Under the pieces are notes generated by a model. The model was not told the origin of the DNA and searched no databases. It saw only the letters and a program-made list of their open reading frames with translations. From CAZUDI01 sp964618975 (GTDB lineage Bacteria > Desulfobacterota > Desulfomonilia > UBA1062), in NCBI GenBank assembly GCA_964618975.1, contig CAZUDI010000001.1, positions 124,001 through 188,000 on the forward strand: a stretch of 64,000 bases of DNA. Direction: 5' to 3'. Made by a program: the position numbers and the translations under genes. This document shows positions 9,782-18,869 of this stretch, piece by piece (within the stretch, counting starts at the first letter, position 1; each line of letters opens with the position of its first letter).

Positions 9782-11794
9782 TTATTGTGCCGCATACATC
9801 TGCTCGATCTCCTTCTTGAAGCGTTCGTTGATGATCCTTCTTTTGAGCTTCAGCGTGGGGGTGAGCTCACCGTCTTCGATGCTGAAGGGGCGCTCCAGCA
9901 CGGTATAGTACTTGATCTGCTCGTAGCGTGCCAGCTGGGCATTGACGGCGTCCACCTGCTCCCTGATGAGGTCCTTGACCTCGGCTCTCTGAAGCAGGTC
10001 GGCGTGGTCGGAGCCATCCCAGCCCCGGGAGCGTGCCAGGCGTCTGAGTTCGGGAAAATCCGGCACGATGAAGGCGGTCAGGTACTTCCTCCCGTCGCCG
10101 ATCAGGCATACCTGATCGATGTAGGGCCGGGCGGTGAGCGCCAGCTCGATGGGGTGCGGGGCCACGTTCTTGCCGCCCGAGGTGACGAAAAGCTCCTTCT
10201 TGCGGTCCGTGATCTCCAGGAAGCCGTCGCCGTCGAAGCGGCCGATATCGCCGGTCTTGAACCACCCGTCCTCGGTGAAGGCCTCGGCCGTCTCCCGGGG
10301 CAGTTTCCAGTAGCCTTTAAACACCTGCGGGCCTCTGACGAGGATCTCGCCGTCGGGGGCGATCTTCTCCTCGGTCCAGACCACGGGGCGCCCCACGGTG
10401 CCCGGTTTTATCTGCAGACGGTAGGCCACCGTATAGTAGGCCATACACAGCTTGAGGGCCCTTAAGGGGTGCGTGAAGGGCGACTTGCCCTGGGCCTGCT
10501 TGGCGATCATGCAATCGAAGGTCCAATCGATCATCTTATCCTGGAACCAGGTCAGATGGTCGCGGTCAAGACCACGGAATTCCGGCGAATTGTAGTTGAT
10601 CACCGGCGAGGTCTCGGTCAGTCCGTAGCCCTCGGTGAGTTGGATACCCAGGGCGCGGATGAAGGTGCAGACTTCCTTGGAGAGCTTGCCTCCGCCCGAG
10701 CCTCCCATCACCAGGCGATCGAGCCCTGAGAGCGTCCGCACGCGGTTGAAGACCAGGATGTTGGCCAGCGTGAACTGCAGCATGTCGAGAAGCCCCATAC
10801 GCGCTCCCCGGGACATGGCATCGGCGAACTTCTGCCCCTGGCGCATGGACCAGAAAAAGGCCTTCTTCACAAGAGGCTTCTCGCGGGAGATAATGGCATT
10901 GGTCTGATCATAGACCTTCTCGAAAAAGCGGGGGATGCTGATGATCACATTGGGCCGCAGCTCACGGAGCGCCTGGGGGATGCGGCCGAAATCGCTCTCG
11001 AAGGCCAGGACGCCCGCCTGCTTAAGCCCGCCCACGTGGTAGTCGGCCGTGCGGCCGTAAACATGGCACAAAGGCAGGTGCACGAGGAACATGAGGTGCA
11101 TGTCCCTGCGCTCGGCCTGGCGGCGCATGAGGGTGGAGTCCGAGGTCTGGTGCATGTTCTTGACCCAGTTTTCCTGGGTCAGCACGGCCCCCTTGGGCCT
11201 GCCGGTGGTGCCCGAGGTGTAGATGATGGAGACCGGATCCTCTGGGCGCACCTGTTCCAGACGCTCCTCCACTTGGTGCTCATCCACCGTGCCACGTCCG
11301 AGATTCAGCACCTCATTGAAGGTAAAGAGATCCTCCGGGCGCGGTCCTTCCCAGGCCCCCATGGTGATCACCTGCCTGAGTTCAGGGCACTGCGAGCGGA
11401 TGGCGAGCGCCATCTCGGCCTTTTCACGCGTGGAGACGATGATGATACGGGACTCGCTGTCGCCGATCATATAGGCGAGCTCGTCCCGGCTCAGGGTGGG
11501 GTAGAGCGGGACCTCGATTCCCCGTACCGCCTGGATCGCCTGATCGGCGATCACCCAGCGCGGCCGGCTTTCCGAGAAGATGGCCACCTTGTCCGCCCGG
11601 CCGACCTTGAGGGCGATGAGCCCCCGGGCGAGATCGATCACCTCGGAACGCACCGCGGCCCAGGTCAGACAGCGGTAATCCGGGAACGGCTCGCCCTCAT
11701 CGTCGAACTTCCCCATGAGAAATGGCACCCCATCCCCGAGCGAGAGGGCCTGGCTGTGAAAGATCCCGCAGAGTGTATCGTCCCGGTAAGCCAT
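9782..11794 (-). CDS. long-chain acyl-CoA synthetase (AMP-forming) with insertion
   Basis: This 670-residue ANL-superfamily enzyme activates fatty acids with ATP and CoA. Motifs are YTSGTTGRPKGAVLT (AMP/P-loop), EGYGLTETSP, GDIGRFDGDGFLEITDRKKE (hinge region) and a late lysine-containing segment LTPTLKLKRR. Between NYNSPEF and IKPGTVGRP lies an extra stretch of about 55 residues rich in aromatic residues (TWFQDKMIDWTFD through YYTVAYRLQ). The related 598-residue ligase at 61.1 kb lacks it. Such amphipathic additions could help membrane or substrate contact. GGAGG lies 5 bases before the ATG. It is encoded upstream of the thiolase and should feed the beta-oxidation enzymes around it. Confidence 0.93.
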   Translation of the reverse strand: MAYRDDTLCGIFHSQALSLGDGVPFLMGKFDDEGEPFPDYRCLTWAAVRSEVIDLARGLIALKVGRADKVAIFSESRPRWVIADQAIQAVRGIEVPLYPTLSRDELAYMIGDSESRIIIVSTREKAEMALAIRSQCPELRQVITMGAWEGPRPEDLFTFNEVLNLGRGTVDEHQVEERLEQVRPEDPVSIIYTSGTTGRPKGAVLTQENWVKNMHQTSDSTLMRRQAERRDMHLMFLVHLPLCHVYGRTADYHVGGLKQAGVLAFESDFGRIPQALRELRPNVIISIPRFFEKVYDQTNAIISREKPLVKKAFFWSMRQGQKFADAMSRGARMGLLDMLQFTLANILVFNRVRTLSGLDRLVMGGSGGGKLSKEVCTFIRALGIQLTEGYGLTETSPVINYNSPEFRGLDRDHLTWFQDKMIDWTFDCMIAKQAQGKSPFTHPLRALKLCMAYYTVAYRLQIKPGTVGRPVVWTEEKIAPDGEILVRGPQVFKGYWKLPRETAEAFTEDGWFKTGDIGRFDGDGFLEITDRKKELFVTSGGKNVAPHPIELALTARPYIDQVCLIGDGRKYLTAFIVPDFPELRRLARSRGWDGSDHADLLQRAEVKDLIREQVDAVNAQLARYEQIKYYTVLERPFSIEDGELTPTLKLKRRIINERFKKEIEQMYAAQ

Positions 11795-12030
11795 AGATGC
11801 CTCCTTATCATTAGAGATACCGGCATATTGCCGGTCATAATCATGCCTTCATGTACGGGCCTCCAAACCAGCCCCTGCCTGCCCGGGGACAGCCGCACCA
11901 CAGGTGCGGCGCAGTCGTGTACGTGATGTCTGCAGGCAGGCCCGACATCAGGAGATGGACGCGGCTTGGAGTTCTGCCCCGGCGATCAACACCTTTGTCT
12001 ACCTTCTACCATATGCACACCGGCAAACAA

Positions 12031-12066
12031 GGGCAAGGGAATGGGGATACCCCCATTCCCTTGCCC
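12031..12066 (-). terminator. strong hairpin after SCP2 gene
   Basis: GGGCAAGGGAATGGGG (12031-12046) and CCCCATTCCCTTGCCC (12051-12066) form a perfect 16-bp stem with a 4-nt loop. It starts 23 bp beyond the SCP2 stop. A TTGTTTG tract follows on the minus strand. Confidence 0.75.
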
Positions 12067-12089
12067 TTTCCTCTCAGGCAGCGTCCGGA

Positions 12090-12701
12090 TCAGGAGGGGA
12101 AAACCCGTTGCAGCGACATGGCAAAGGGCAGCGACCCCGTAATCTTGTACTGACCGGACATAAAGCCCTGCACCGGGTTGGTCTCCCCCATCATCATGTC
12201 GGTGAGCACCTTGATATCCCCGATGAACTTGCAGGCGGGATCGTTCTGTCCGTTGAACTTGACCTTCATTTCGATCTTCTCGTTGCCTTTGAGGGCCTCG
12301 ACTTCCATCATGCCGCTGATCGATTTGATGGTCTGGATGCGGTTCTTGGCCTCCTCGGGCGGCAGGGAGGTGATCAGGTCGCGAGGGTTGGCCAGGAACT
12401 GCTCCAGGGGGAACTCGGGGATCTCGCCCGCCAGCCCCCGTTCGAAGACGTCTGCGGGCATCTCGAAGACCATCATGGCCCCCTCCAGCGCCCCTTCACT
12501 CACCTCGATCGTGTCCCCGCCCCGGAGGATCACCCCGTAGTTCTCGCGGTTGACCCCGGTGATATCGAACTCCATACGGAAGTCGATCTCCCGGTAGGCC
12601 GACAGGTCCAAGTCCTTCACGTTCGCGGCAAAGGCCTGGGGCAGAAACGAGGTGAAGAACTCACGCGCCTTGATCCCCTTGGGTATCTCGATTGCAGCCA
12701 T
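12090..12701 (-). CDS. SCP2 sterol-carrier domain protein
   Basis: This 203-residue protein is built around an SCP2-like lipid-binding fold, with the pattern LRGGDTIEVSEGALEGAMMVFEMPADVF followed later by KFIGDIKVLTDMMMGETNPVQGFMSGQYKITGSL. SCP2 domains bind fatty acyl chains or acyl-CoAs, and bacterial genes often sit beside acyl-CoA dehydrogenases, as here (75 bp downstream of one). It has no signal peptide and is probably cytosolic. AGGAGG precedes the ATG. Its role as an acyl carrier or chaperone for the neighbouring dehydrogenases is inferred from context. Confidence 0.88.
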   Translation of the reverse strand: MAAIEIPKGIKAREFFTSFLPQAFAANVKDLDLSAYREIDFRMEFDITGVNRENYGVILRGGDTIEVSEGALEGAMMVFEMPADVFERGLAGEIPEFPLEQFLANPRDLITSLPPEEAKNRIQTIKSISGMMEVEALKGNEKIEMKVKFNGQNDPACKFIGDIKVLTDMMMGETNPVQGFMSGQYKITGSLPFAMSLQRVFPS

Positions 12702-12776
12702 AAGTAATAACCTCCTTTTCTCTTTAAATATTATGCTCTTCCTTCTCCATGACTAATATGCGTTCCGCGCCTCTCT

Positions 12777-13973
12777 TCAGCTGAGCATGTCGCGGCCGTA
12801 TTCCAGTATCCGGCGGGCGATCACCAGCATCTGGATCTGCTGCGTGCCCTCGTAGATGTCGTTGACCTTGTTGTCACGCATCCACTTCTCGAGCAGTTCC
12901 TCGCGCGAGTAACCCAGTGAGCCCAGCAGTTCCACACACTTCTGCACGATGAGGTTCCCGGCCTTACCCGCCTTGGCCTTGGCCATGGAGGCCTCCAGGT
13001 TGTTGGGCCGAGAGTTGTCCGCCATCCAGGCGGAGCGCTCCACGTGCAGACGCATCACCTCGAGCTGGGTCTCCATCCAGAGGAGTTCCTGCTCCACGAC
13101 CCGGCGCTCCAGGGGGGGGCGGTCGTAGCGCACCGTGATGCCCTCCCTGGCCAACGCCTGGAGGGTGTACTCGTAGGCGGCGCGGGCACAGCCCAGGGCC
13201 ATGGCTGCCACCAGGGGGCGGGTGTTGTCGAAGGTCTGCATCACTCCCTTGAATCCGCCCTCGGGGAGTATCTCGGGGTCACCCAACAAATTGTCGCGGG
13301 GGATGCGGCAGTCCTCGAGCACAAGCGTGGCCGTATCCGAGGCCCGGATGCCGCACTTCTTCTCGAGCTTCTCCACCCTCAAGCCCGGGGTGCCCTTTTC
13401 CACCACAAAGGACTTGATGGCCGCGCGCCCCTGGGACTTGTCCAGGGTGGCCCACACCACCACCGCCTCGCAGCGATCCCCGTCGGTCACAAAGATCTTC
13501 TCGCCGTTGAGGATATAGGCGTCACCGTCGGGCACAGCGGTGGTGCTGACGGCACTGGCATCCGAGCCGCAGCCGGGCTCGGTAATGGCCATGGCGCAGT
13601 ATTTCCTGCCGAAGCGCACATACTGTTCGTCGGTTGCCACCGCGTCCACGGCGGCATTGCCCAGGCCGCCCCCGGGCATGGCCAGCATCAGCCCCACATC
13701 GCCCCAAGCGAGCTCCTCCACCGCCGCCACCGCCATGGCGTTGGCCCCGATGCGGTCATCGGTGGGTTTAAGCTCCTTCTTCTCCTTTTTTCCGCGCTTA
13801 CCGCCCCCGCCGAGGCCGGCCTGCATGATGGGGCCGAAGGCCTCCAGTTCCCGGGGCCGCTCGTGCTCGTGATCGTCATAGTAGCGCGCGATGGGTCGCA
13901 CGATGTCTGTGACCATGCCGTGCAACATATCGCTGACGGCCGTGATGCGCTCGGGTTTGTCGAATCTGATCAT
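12777..13973 (-). CDS. acyl-CoA dehydrogenase with Lys-rich insertion
   Basis: This FAD enzyme forms the 2,3 double bond of acyl-CoA. Its 398 residues carry the flavin-domain motif MAITEPGCGSDASA and the C-terminal base segment NDIYEGTQQIQ, which contains the expected catalytic glutamate. Near residues 55-73 the helical N-terminal domain holds an unusual glycine/lysine-rich insertion (GGGGKRGKKEKKELKP). It is the second gene of an apparent operon, 21 bp from the preceding dehydrogenase, with the SCP2 gene next. The electron acceptor is presumably ETF, not encoded in the window. Confidence 0.93.
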   Translation of the reverse strand: MIRFDKPERITAVSDMLHGMVTDIVRPIARYYDDHEHERPRELEAFGPIMQAGLGGGGKRGKKEKKELKPTDDRIGANAMAVAAVEELAWGDVGLMLAMPGGGLGNAAVDAVATDEQYVRFGRKYCAMAITEPGCGSDASAVSTTAVPDGDAYILNGEKIFVTDGDRCEAVVVWATLDKSQGRAAIKSFVVEKGTPGLRVEKLEKKCGIRASDTATLVLEDCRIPRDNLLGDPEILPEGGFKGVMQTFDNTRPLVAAMALGCARAAYEYTLQALAREGITVRYDRPPLERRVVEQELLWMETQLEVMRLHVERSAWMADNSRPNNLEASMAKAKAGKAGNLIVQKCVELLGSLGYSREELLEKWMRDNKVNDIYEGTQQIQMLVIARRILEYGRDMLS

Positions 13974-13994
13974 ATCTTCAACCTCCTCGTCATC

Positions 13995-15095
13995 TCATAC
14001 CATGAGCAGGCCTTCCAGCATGCAGAAGGCGCGGGCATTACGGAACCACATCTCCACCGGGTGCTCCCGTATGAGCCCGTGCCCGCCGAGAATCGAGACC
14101 CCGGCATCGGCGATGCGGAAGGACTGTTCGGCCGCATACCCCTTGGCCAGAAAGGCCAGCCTTTGGGGGTTGTCCCCCCTGTCCGCTGCCCAGGCCGCCT
14201 TCCAGGTAAGCATGCGGCAGGAGTCGACCTCGATGGCCATGTCCGCCAGCATGAAGGCGATCGTCTGGCGGGTGGCGATAGGGTACCCGAAGGCGGGGCG
14301 TTCCTTGGCATAGGCGATACTGTAATCCTTCACGGCCGTGGCCACCCCCACGGCGCCGGCGGCCAGACCGATGCGGCCCAAGGCGAGCAGACGGTTGTAG
14401 TCGAAGGCCCCCAGGCGGTTCTCTGCCGGGACCTCGCAACCCTCGAAACGCACGCTGTAGGTGGCCAAGGCACTGAGCCCCATGTTCTTCTCGGGCCCCT
14501 CTATCGTGACGCCGCGCGCGGTTGGCTCCACGATAAAGGCCGCGCAACCCGGAATCCCGCCGCCTGTGACCTCGGAGACCACCACGATCAGGGCCGGGGA
14601 GTGCCTCATCAGCGGCACGAGGCACTTGGTACCGTCGATCACATAGGTCCCGCCGCGCCTTATGGCCGTGGTCCTGAGATCGGAGGGATCGAACCCCACG
14701 CGGCGCTCCATGAGCGCCAGACTGCCCGCGACATAGCTCTCGCCGCAGAAGGGGGGCAGGTAGCGCTCCTGCTGGGCGACGCTGCCCATCTCGAGCAGCG
14801 GCAGCACGCACAGCTGCGGGGCGAGTACGGCACAGGCCAGCCCCAGGTCTCCGTAGGCGAGCTCCTCGGTCATGATGGCGTTGTTGAGCGCCGAGCGGGG
14901 GGTCGCGTATCCCCCGAAACACTCGGGCACGGAACTGGCGCCGATCCCCAGATCCCAGGCCCGGGCGAGGAAGTCCTCCGGGAGGGAGGCCTCCTCGTCG
15001 CAGTCGCGTGCGATCGGCCGCATGACATCGACGGCAAAACGGTGCATGGATTCCTGGATCTGGCGCTGGTCCTCGTCCAGACAGAATGTGGACAT
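13995..15095 (-). CDS. acyl-CoA dehydrogenase family protein
   Basis: This 366-residue acyl-CoA dehydrogenase homologue begins MSTFCLDEDQRQIQESMHRFAV. The FAD-domain stretch is divergent (LALMERRVGFDPSDLRTT replaces the usual TEP-x-AGSD). The C-terminus ends MWFRNARAFCMLEGLLMV, keeping a glutamate in an LEG context where typical enzymes have YEGT. Catalysis is possible but the substrate may be atypical. It could instead act as a partner of the dehydrogenase encoded 21 bp downstream, as in heteromeric acyl-CoA dehydrogenases. That is an inference from pairing. AAAGGAGG precedes its ATG, and a truncated copy of its own 5' end lies directly upstream. Confidence 0.85.
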   Translation of the reverse strand: MSTFCLDEDQRQIQESMHRFAVDVMRPIARDCDEEASLPEDFLARAWDLGIGASSVPECFGGYATPRSALNNAIMTEELAYGDLGLACAVLAPQLCVLPLLEMGSVAQQERYLPPFCGESYVAGSLALMERRVGFDPSDLRTTAIRRGGTYVIDGTKCLVPLMRHSPALIVVVSEVTGGGIPGCAAFIVEPTARGVTIEGPEKNMGLSALATYSVRFEGCEVPAENRLGAFDYNRLLALGRIGLAAGAVGVATAVKDYSIAYAKERPAFGYPIATRQTIAFMLADMAIEVDSCRMLTWKAAWAADRGDNPQRLAFLAKGYAAEQSFRIADAGVSILGGHGLIREHPVEMWFRNARAFCMLEGLLMV

Positions 15096-15110
15096 AAAAA
15101 CCTCCTTTCT

Positions 15111-15191
15111 TCAATCAATCAGTGCATGGATCTCCCAGTGCATGGATTTCCGGATCTGTTGGTAGTCATCGTCCAGACTGAATGGGGACAT
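15111..15191 (-). pseudogene. 26-codon remnant duplicating the start of the downstream acyl-CoA dehydrogenase
   Basis: A 26-codon reading frame with its own AAAAAGGAGG ribosome-binding site begins MSPFSLDDDYQQIRKSMH. The intact gene 15 bp downstream begins MSTFCLDEDQRQIQESMH. Identity extends into the 5' regions (both have GGAGG plus a 5-6 nt spacer). After about 18 codons the copy breaks into a repeated ATCCATGCACTG motif and stops. It looks like a duplication of the gene's 5' end, or what is left of a tandem paralogue after deletion. It could still be translated as a short leader peptide. Confidence 0.7.
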
Positions 15192-15491
15192 AGAGACCTC
15201 CTTTTTATCAATCAATTCATCTATCAAGCATGGGTATGCACCCCAGGCAGGCCCGGGACCCTTTGCAAGCGGCGGGGAAGTCGGGCCGCAGCCCCGGTCA
15301 TGACCACCCGCAGACCCGGCCGCCAGGGCCTCTCTCCTCCACTGCCCCCAGTATAAGCAAGGTACGTACCATGCATGGCGGCAACCCGCCAAGCCAGGGT
15401 ACAGGCCGATCGCGGCAAGGGCAGGCCCCAGGCGAAATCCCCAAATTGCCGAGATATCGACAATTCGATCCGTGATGCCCCCCGGGGGGGC
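15192..15491. other. 300-bp gene-free stretch
   Basis: No credible gene is seen. It holds one degenerate REP-family repeat (15230-15290) and a run of G/C-rich sequence. It also contains the presumed promoter of the acyl-CoA dehydrogenase cluster, which I could not pinpoint. Confidence 0.4.
15230..15290 (+). repeat. REP-family repeat, degenerate
   Basis: The GTATGCACCCCAGGCAGGCC head and the TTGCAAGCGGCGGGGAAG core match the two hairpin halves of the family. The right-hand tail is lost. Confidence 0.55.
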
Positions 15492-18400
15492 CTAGGAGGA
15501 CTTAAGCGATGCGGACTGCTTCCAGGTCTTGACGATCCCCAGCTTCTTCATGCGGGACACCAGGGTCGATCGTTTCAGGCCCAGGATCTCGGCCGCCCCG
15601 TGCACCCCGGAAACCCTCCAGCCGCACAGCTCCAGGACCTTCGTGATGTAGCGCCGCTCCATCTCCTCCAGGGGGGGCAGCCCTCCCTCAAAACCCTCAC
15701 CGACCGCCGGGGCGGCCGGCAGCACCACCGCGAAGTCCTCCCCGCGGCTCAGGATCACGGAGCGCTCCATGACGTGCTTCAGTTCACGAATGTTGCCGGG
15801 CCAACCATAGCGCTTGAGGCGCTCGATGTCGGCCGTGGTTATGCCCCGGAACCGCTTGCCCAGACGCTTGGAGGCCTGGGAGAGAAAATGACACGCCAGT
15901 ACCGGTATGTCCTCGCGACGCTCCCTCAAGGGCGGGATGGGGATGGGAAAGGCGTTCAGCCGGTAGTAGAGGTCGGCGCGGAAACGGGACTCCTGGACCT
16001 CGAGCTCCAGATCGCGGTTGGTGGCGGCAATGACCCGCACATCCACCTGGCGCTGGCGTGCACCACCCAACGGCTCGATCTCGCCCTCCTGCAGCACGCG
16101 CAGCAGCTTGGCCTGCAGCTGCAGCGGCAATTCGCCGATCTCGTCCAGGAAGATGGTACCCCCGTGCGCCAGCTCGAAACGGCCCACACGCCGGGTCTGG
16201 GCGCCAGTGAAGGCACCCTTTTCGTGCCCGAAGAGTTCGCTCTCGATAAGCCCTTCGGGCAGGGCCGCACAGTTGACCCGGATGAAAGGCCTCTCCCGGC
16301 GTGGCGATTGCTTGTGGATGGTCATGGCGACCAGGTCCTTGCCCACCCCGGTCTCCCCGGTCAGCAGCACCGTGCTGCCGGTGGCGGCCACCGTCAGGGC
16401 CAGCGAGAGCACCCGCTTCATGGCCCGGGACTTGGCTACGATCTCCTTGACGTGCGACTCCTGCAACTCCTCCTCATAGTAAGCGTTCTTTTCCAGCAGG
16501 AAGTTGTTGAGGTGTTCGATGCGGCTGTAGGCCCGGGCGTTCTCGAGGGAGGCGGCGATCTGGGTGGCCAGGGCCTGGATGAGGTCGAGACCTTCGAAAA
16601 GATCGTCCCGGATGCGGTTGTCCTGGTAGACCACCCCCACCACCTGATCGCGGATGATCAGCGGCGCACACAGGGCGGCCCTGGGCTGGAACAGCCCGGA
16701 CTGGCCCTTAGGCGGCCGCCAGAGGCGCCCCTTAAGTGAGGTGGCACTCTCCCGGATCCAGTCCAGCATCCCGGCAAAGACTTGCGAACCCACGTACTCC
16801 GCAGTCAGCCCCTGGGATGCGGCCAGGACCAGCTCCCGATGTCCCTCGATCTCCTCGTTGAGGAAGATGGCGCCGCGCTCGGCGCGCGAGATGCGGTTGA
16901 GGATCTCGATGGCCTTCTGGATCGCCAGGTCCTTGTCGCGCACGGTCCCCAGCGAGCGGCTGATCTTCATCACGGCCTCCAGGAGCAACCGCTCGGGGGA
17001 TTCCGGCTGTACCAGATCCCGCAGGTAACCGCCCAGGAGGTCCTCGCCGAAATCCTGCAGCACCTCGCTCAAGGCCTTCAGGCACGCGAGCGCCTCCTCC
17101 GTGCGCCCCTGTTCGCACAGGATAATGGCGCTCAGGATGCGCGCCTTGCCCACCACGAGGTGAAATCCCTGACGGCCGAGGACCTCCTCGGCCGCCAGGA
17201 TCTGCGCCAGGGTGGTCTCGGCCTGGCCGCCCTGCAGGTAGGCATAGAAGGCCTCGTAGACCTGTTGCGTGGCCCGGAAGGGGGGCTGGGTGGCATAGGT
17301 CTGCATGAGGCCCTGAGCCCGCCCCACAAAATGCTCAAGGCCGGTGTTCTCCAGGAAGGCCGTGTCCATGTTGGCCAGTGCCACACCCAGCTCCACCACC
17401 GTGGGCATGAAGAAGTCCGGAATGCGATGCCCGCTGAAGGCATCCAGTTCCTGGGCGTAGCGCACCATGTCGGTGAAGTTCCCGCGGGCATAGGCCAGAT
17501 AGACCCGCGACCACAACCATCCGAGCCGGCTCAGATAATGTGCCTCCCAGCCCGGGATATCCTGCAGTTCCGTAAGGATCAGGTCCGCCTTGTCGTGTTG
17601 CCCGGCCTCAATCAGGACCACCCCCAGGGTGCAGGTGGCCCAGCCTTCGATATCCGCAAAGGCGTTGAGATGGGCATGTGTACGGATGGAATCCAGCAGC
17701 GAGGTGGCCCGCGAGATGCGCCCGGCCAGGACATAGCAGTGGGCCACGCCCAGGTAGTATTCCAGCAGGACAGGGTCCGAGGGCAGGTTCTCGGTTTCGC
17801 CCGCTAGGGCGTCGAAGATGCGCACGGCGCGGTCGATCTTGCCCTGAACGTAGTAGGCAATCCCCAGCGCACGCCGGCGGACCTGGTCCATCTGGGGATA
17901 GCGTGTGTGCTTGCTCTTGCGGAAGAAGACCATGAAAAGCGGCTGCGCCTGCCCGAATCTGCCCCGCCAGACGAGACTGGAGAGGATATAGATCAGGGCC
18001 GTCATCACCAGGGGGCTGCCGTCCTCCCGGATACAGATATCCTGCATCAGCGCGATGATCCTGTCGATGTGGGGGTGGTTGCGGAAATAAGGCGTGGTCT
18101 CGAAAAGGTCCACAAAGGCCTTGAGGTAGAGACGCTCCATATCGCGCGGGCAGTCCTTCTCGGGGGGAACGTTAAAGGCCTGCGAGACGATCTGCATGCC
18201 CCGCCGCGTGTCCCCGGCGGCAAAGGTCTCCCTGACGGCCTCGATCCAATAGGGAAAGGCCCTCTGGGGCTGGCCGGCGCCCTCCCAGTGATGGGCGATC
18301 TTGGCCGAGGGGACGCCCTGGGGCGTCTGTTCGAAATAGTCCGCCAGCCTGTGATGGAGCTCGGGGGGGATCCGCAGCTGCATCCGTCCTTCGTCCACTT

Positions 18401-18635
18401 TCTTGCCAATCAGGTAGTGGCCCGGTCCCCGGGTATCGCAATCAGCGATGAGTCCCTGATGCAGCAGCTTGTCCATGACCCTCAGGAGGTTCGTCGGCCG
18501 GGCCTCCTGAGGTGTCACAAAGGCCGAGACCTCGTCCAGGGAGAACCATCCCCGCTCGGCGGACAGGGCCAGACAGATGGCCAGAAAATCCTCCAGTCCG
18601 GCCTTTCCCGGGCTGTTCCTGATATGCTCCGGCAT
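15492..18635 (-). CDS. sigma-54-dependent activator with N-terminal TPR-like region and GAF domain
   Basis: This is a 1047-residue transcriptional activator. The first 550 or so residues are helical and TPR-like (repeated Ala/Leu-rich helices). A GAF domain follows at about 555-715, with RAERGAIFLNEE and AALCAPLIIRDQVVGVVYQDN. The AAA+ core starts at Walker A GETGVGKD (about residue 760). It has an intact sigma-54-contacting GAFTGA loop (about 807), Walker B GGTIFLDEIGELP and the GWPGNIREL stretch. A Fis-type helix-turn-helix (AAEILGLKRSTLVSRMKKLGI) ends it. The ATG at 18635 is preferred over one four codons earlier because GGAGG lies 5 bases before it. There is no receiver domain, so the input is probably a small ligand (GAF) or a protein (TPR). 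It sits between the two halves of the beta-oxidation region, a plausible target. Confidence 0.92.
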   Translation of the reverse strand: MPEHIRNSPGKAGLEDFLAICLALSAERGWFSLDEVSAFVTPQEARPTNLLRVMDKLLHQGLIADCDTRGPGHYLIGKKVDEGRMQLRIPPELHHRLADYFEQTPQGVPSAKIAHHWEGAGQPQRAFPYWIEAVRETFAAGDTRRGMQIVSQAFNVPPEKDCPRDMERLYLKAFVDLFETTPYFRNHPHIDRIIALMQDICIREDGSPLVMTALIYILSSLVWRGRFGQAQPLFMVFFRKSKHTRYPQMDQVRRRALGIAYYVQGKIDRAVRIFDALAGETENLPSDPVLLEYYLGVAHCYVLAGRISRATSLLDSIRTHAHLNAFADIEGWATCTLGVVLIEAGQHDKADLILTELQDIPGWEAHYLSRLGWLWSRVYLAYARGNFTDMVRYAQELDAFSGHRIPDFFMPTVVELGVALANMDTAFLENTGLEHFVGRAQGLMQTYATQPPFRATQQVYEAFYAYLQGGQAETTLAQILAAEEVLGRQGFHLVVGKARILSAIILCEQGRTEEALACLKALSEVLQDFGEDLLGGYLRDLVQPESPERLLLEAVMKISRSLGTVRDKDLAIQKAIEILNRISRAERGAIFLNEEIEGHRELVLAASQGLTAEYVGSQVFAGMLDWIRESATSLKGRLWRPPKGQSGLFQPRAALCAPLIIRDQVVGVVYQDNRIRDDLFEGLDLIQALATQIAASLENARAYSRIEHLNNFLLEKNAYYEEELQESHVKEIVAKSRAMKRVLSLALTVAATGSTVLLTGETGVGKDLVAMTIHKQSPRRERPFIRVNCAALPEGLIESELFGHEKGAFTGAQTRRVGRFELAHGGTIFLDEIGELPLQLQAKLLRVLQEGEIEPLGGARQRQVDVRVIAATNRDLELEVQESRFRADLYYRLNAFPIPIPPLRERREDIPVLACHFLSQASKRLGKRFRGITTADIERLKRYGWPGNIRELKHVMERSVILSRGEDFAVVLPAAPAVGEGFEGGLPPLEEMERRYITKVLELCGWRVSGVHGAAEILGLKRSTLVSRMKKLGIVKTWKQSASLKSS

Positions 18636-18869
18636 ACAAACCTCCATGACCCCATACGATAGTTGCCATTATATCATCAATTGATCATATATCGACATTA
18701 TTTTCGTGGACGCGCCCCGCCCCCCCATGGGGCACTTTCCCTTTGCCTCCCGGGTCCCGGACTGTTATTATATCATCTACTTTCTTTTGAATTCTGGCAA
18801 AGGGCCCGGCGTGAGAGCGGCATGTATGTTCCCTCCGCGCAAGGTGGGGCTCATAATAAGGGGGGGCAG

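Noticed and set aside
13044..15356. 770-codon plus-strand frame opposite the acyl-CoA dehydrogenases
   Set aside because: Antisense shadow. Both genes beneath it have clear FAD-enzyme motifs and ribosome-binding sites.
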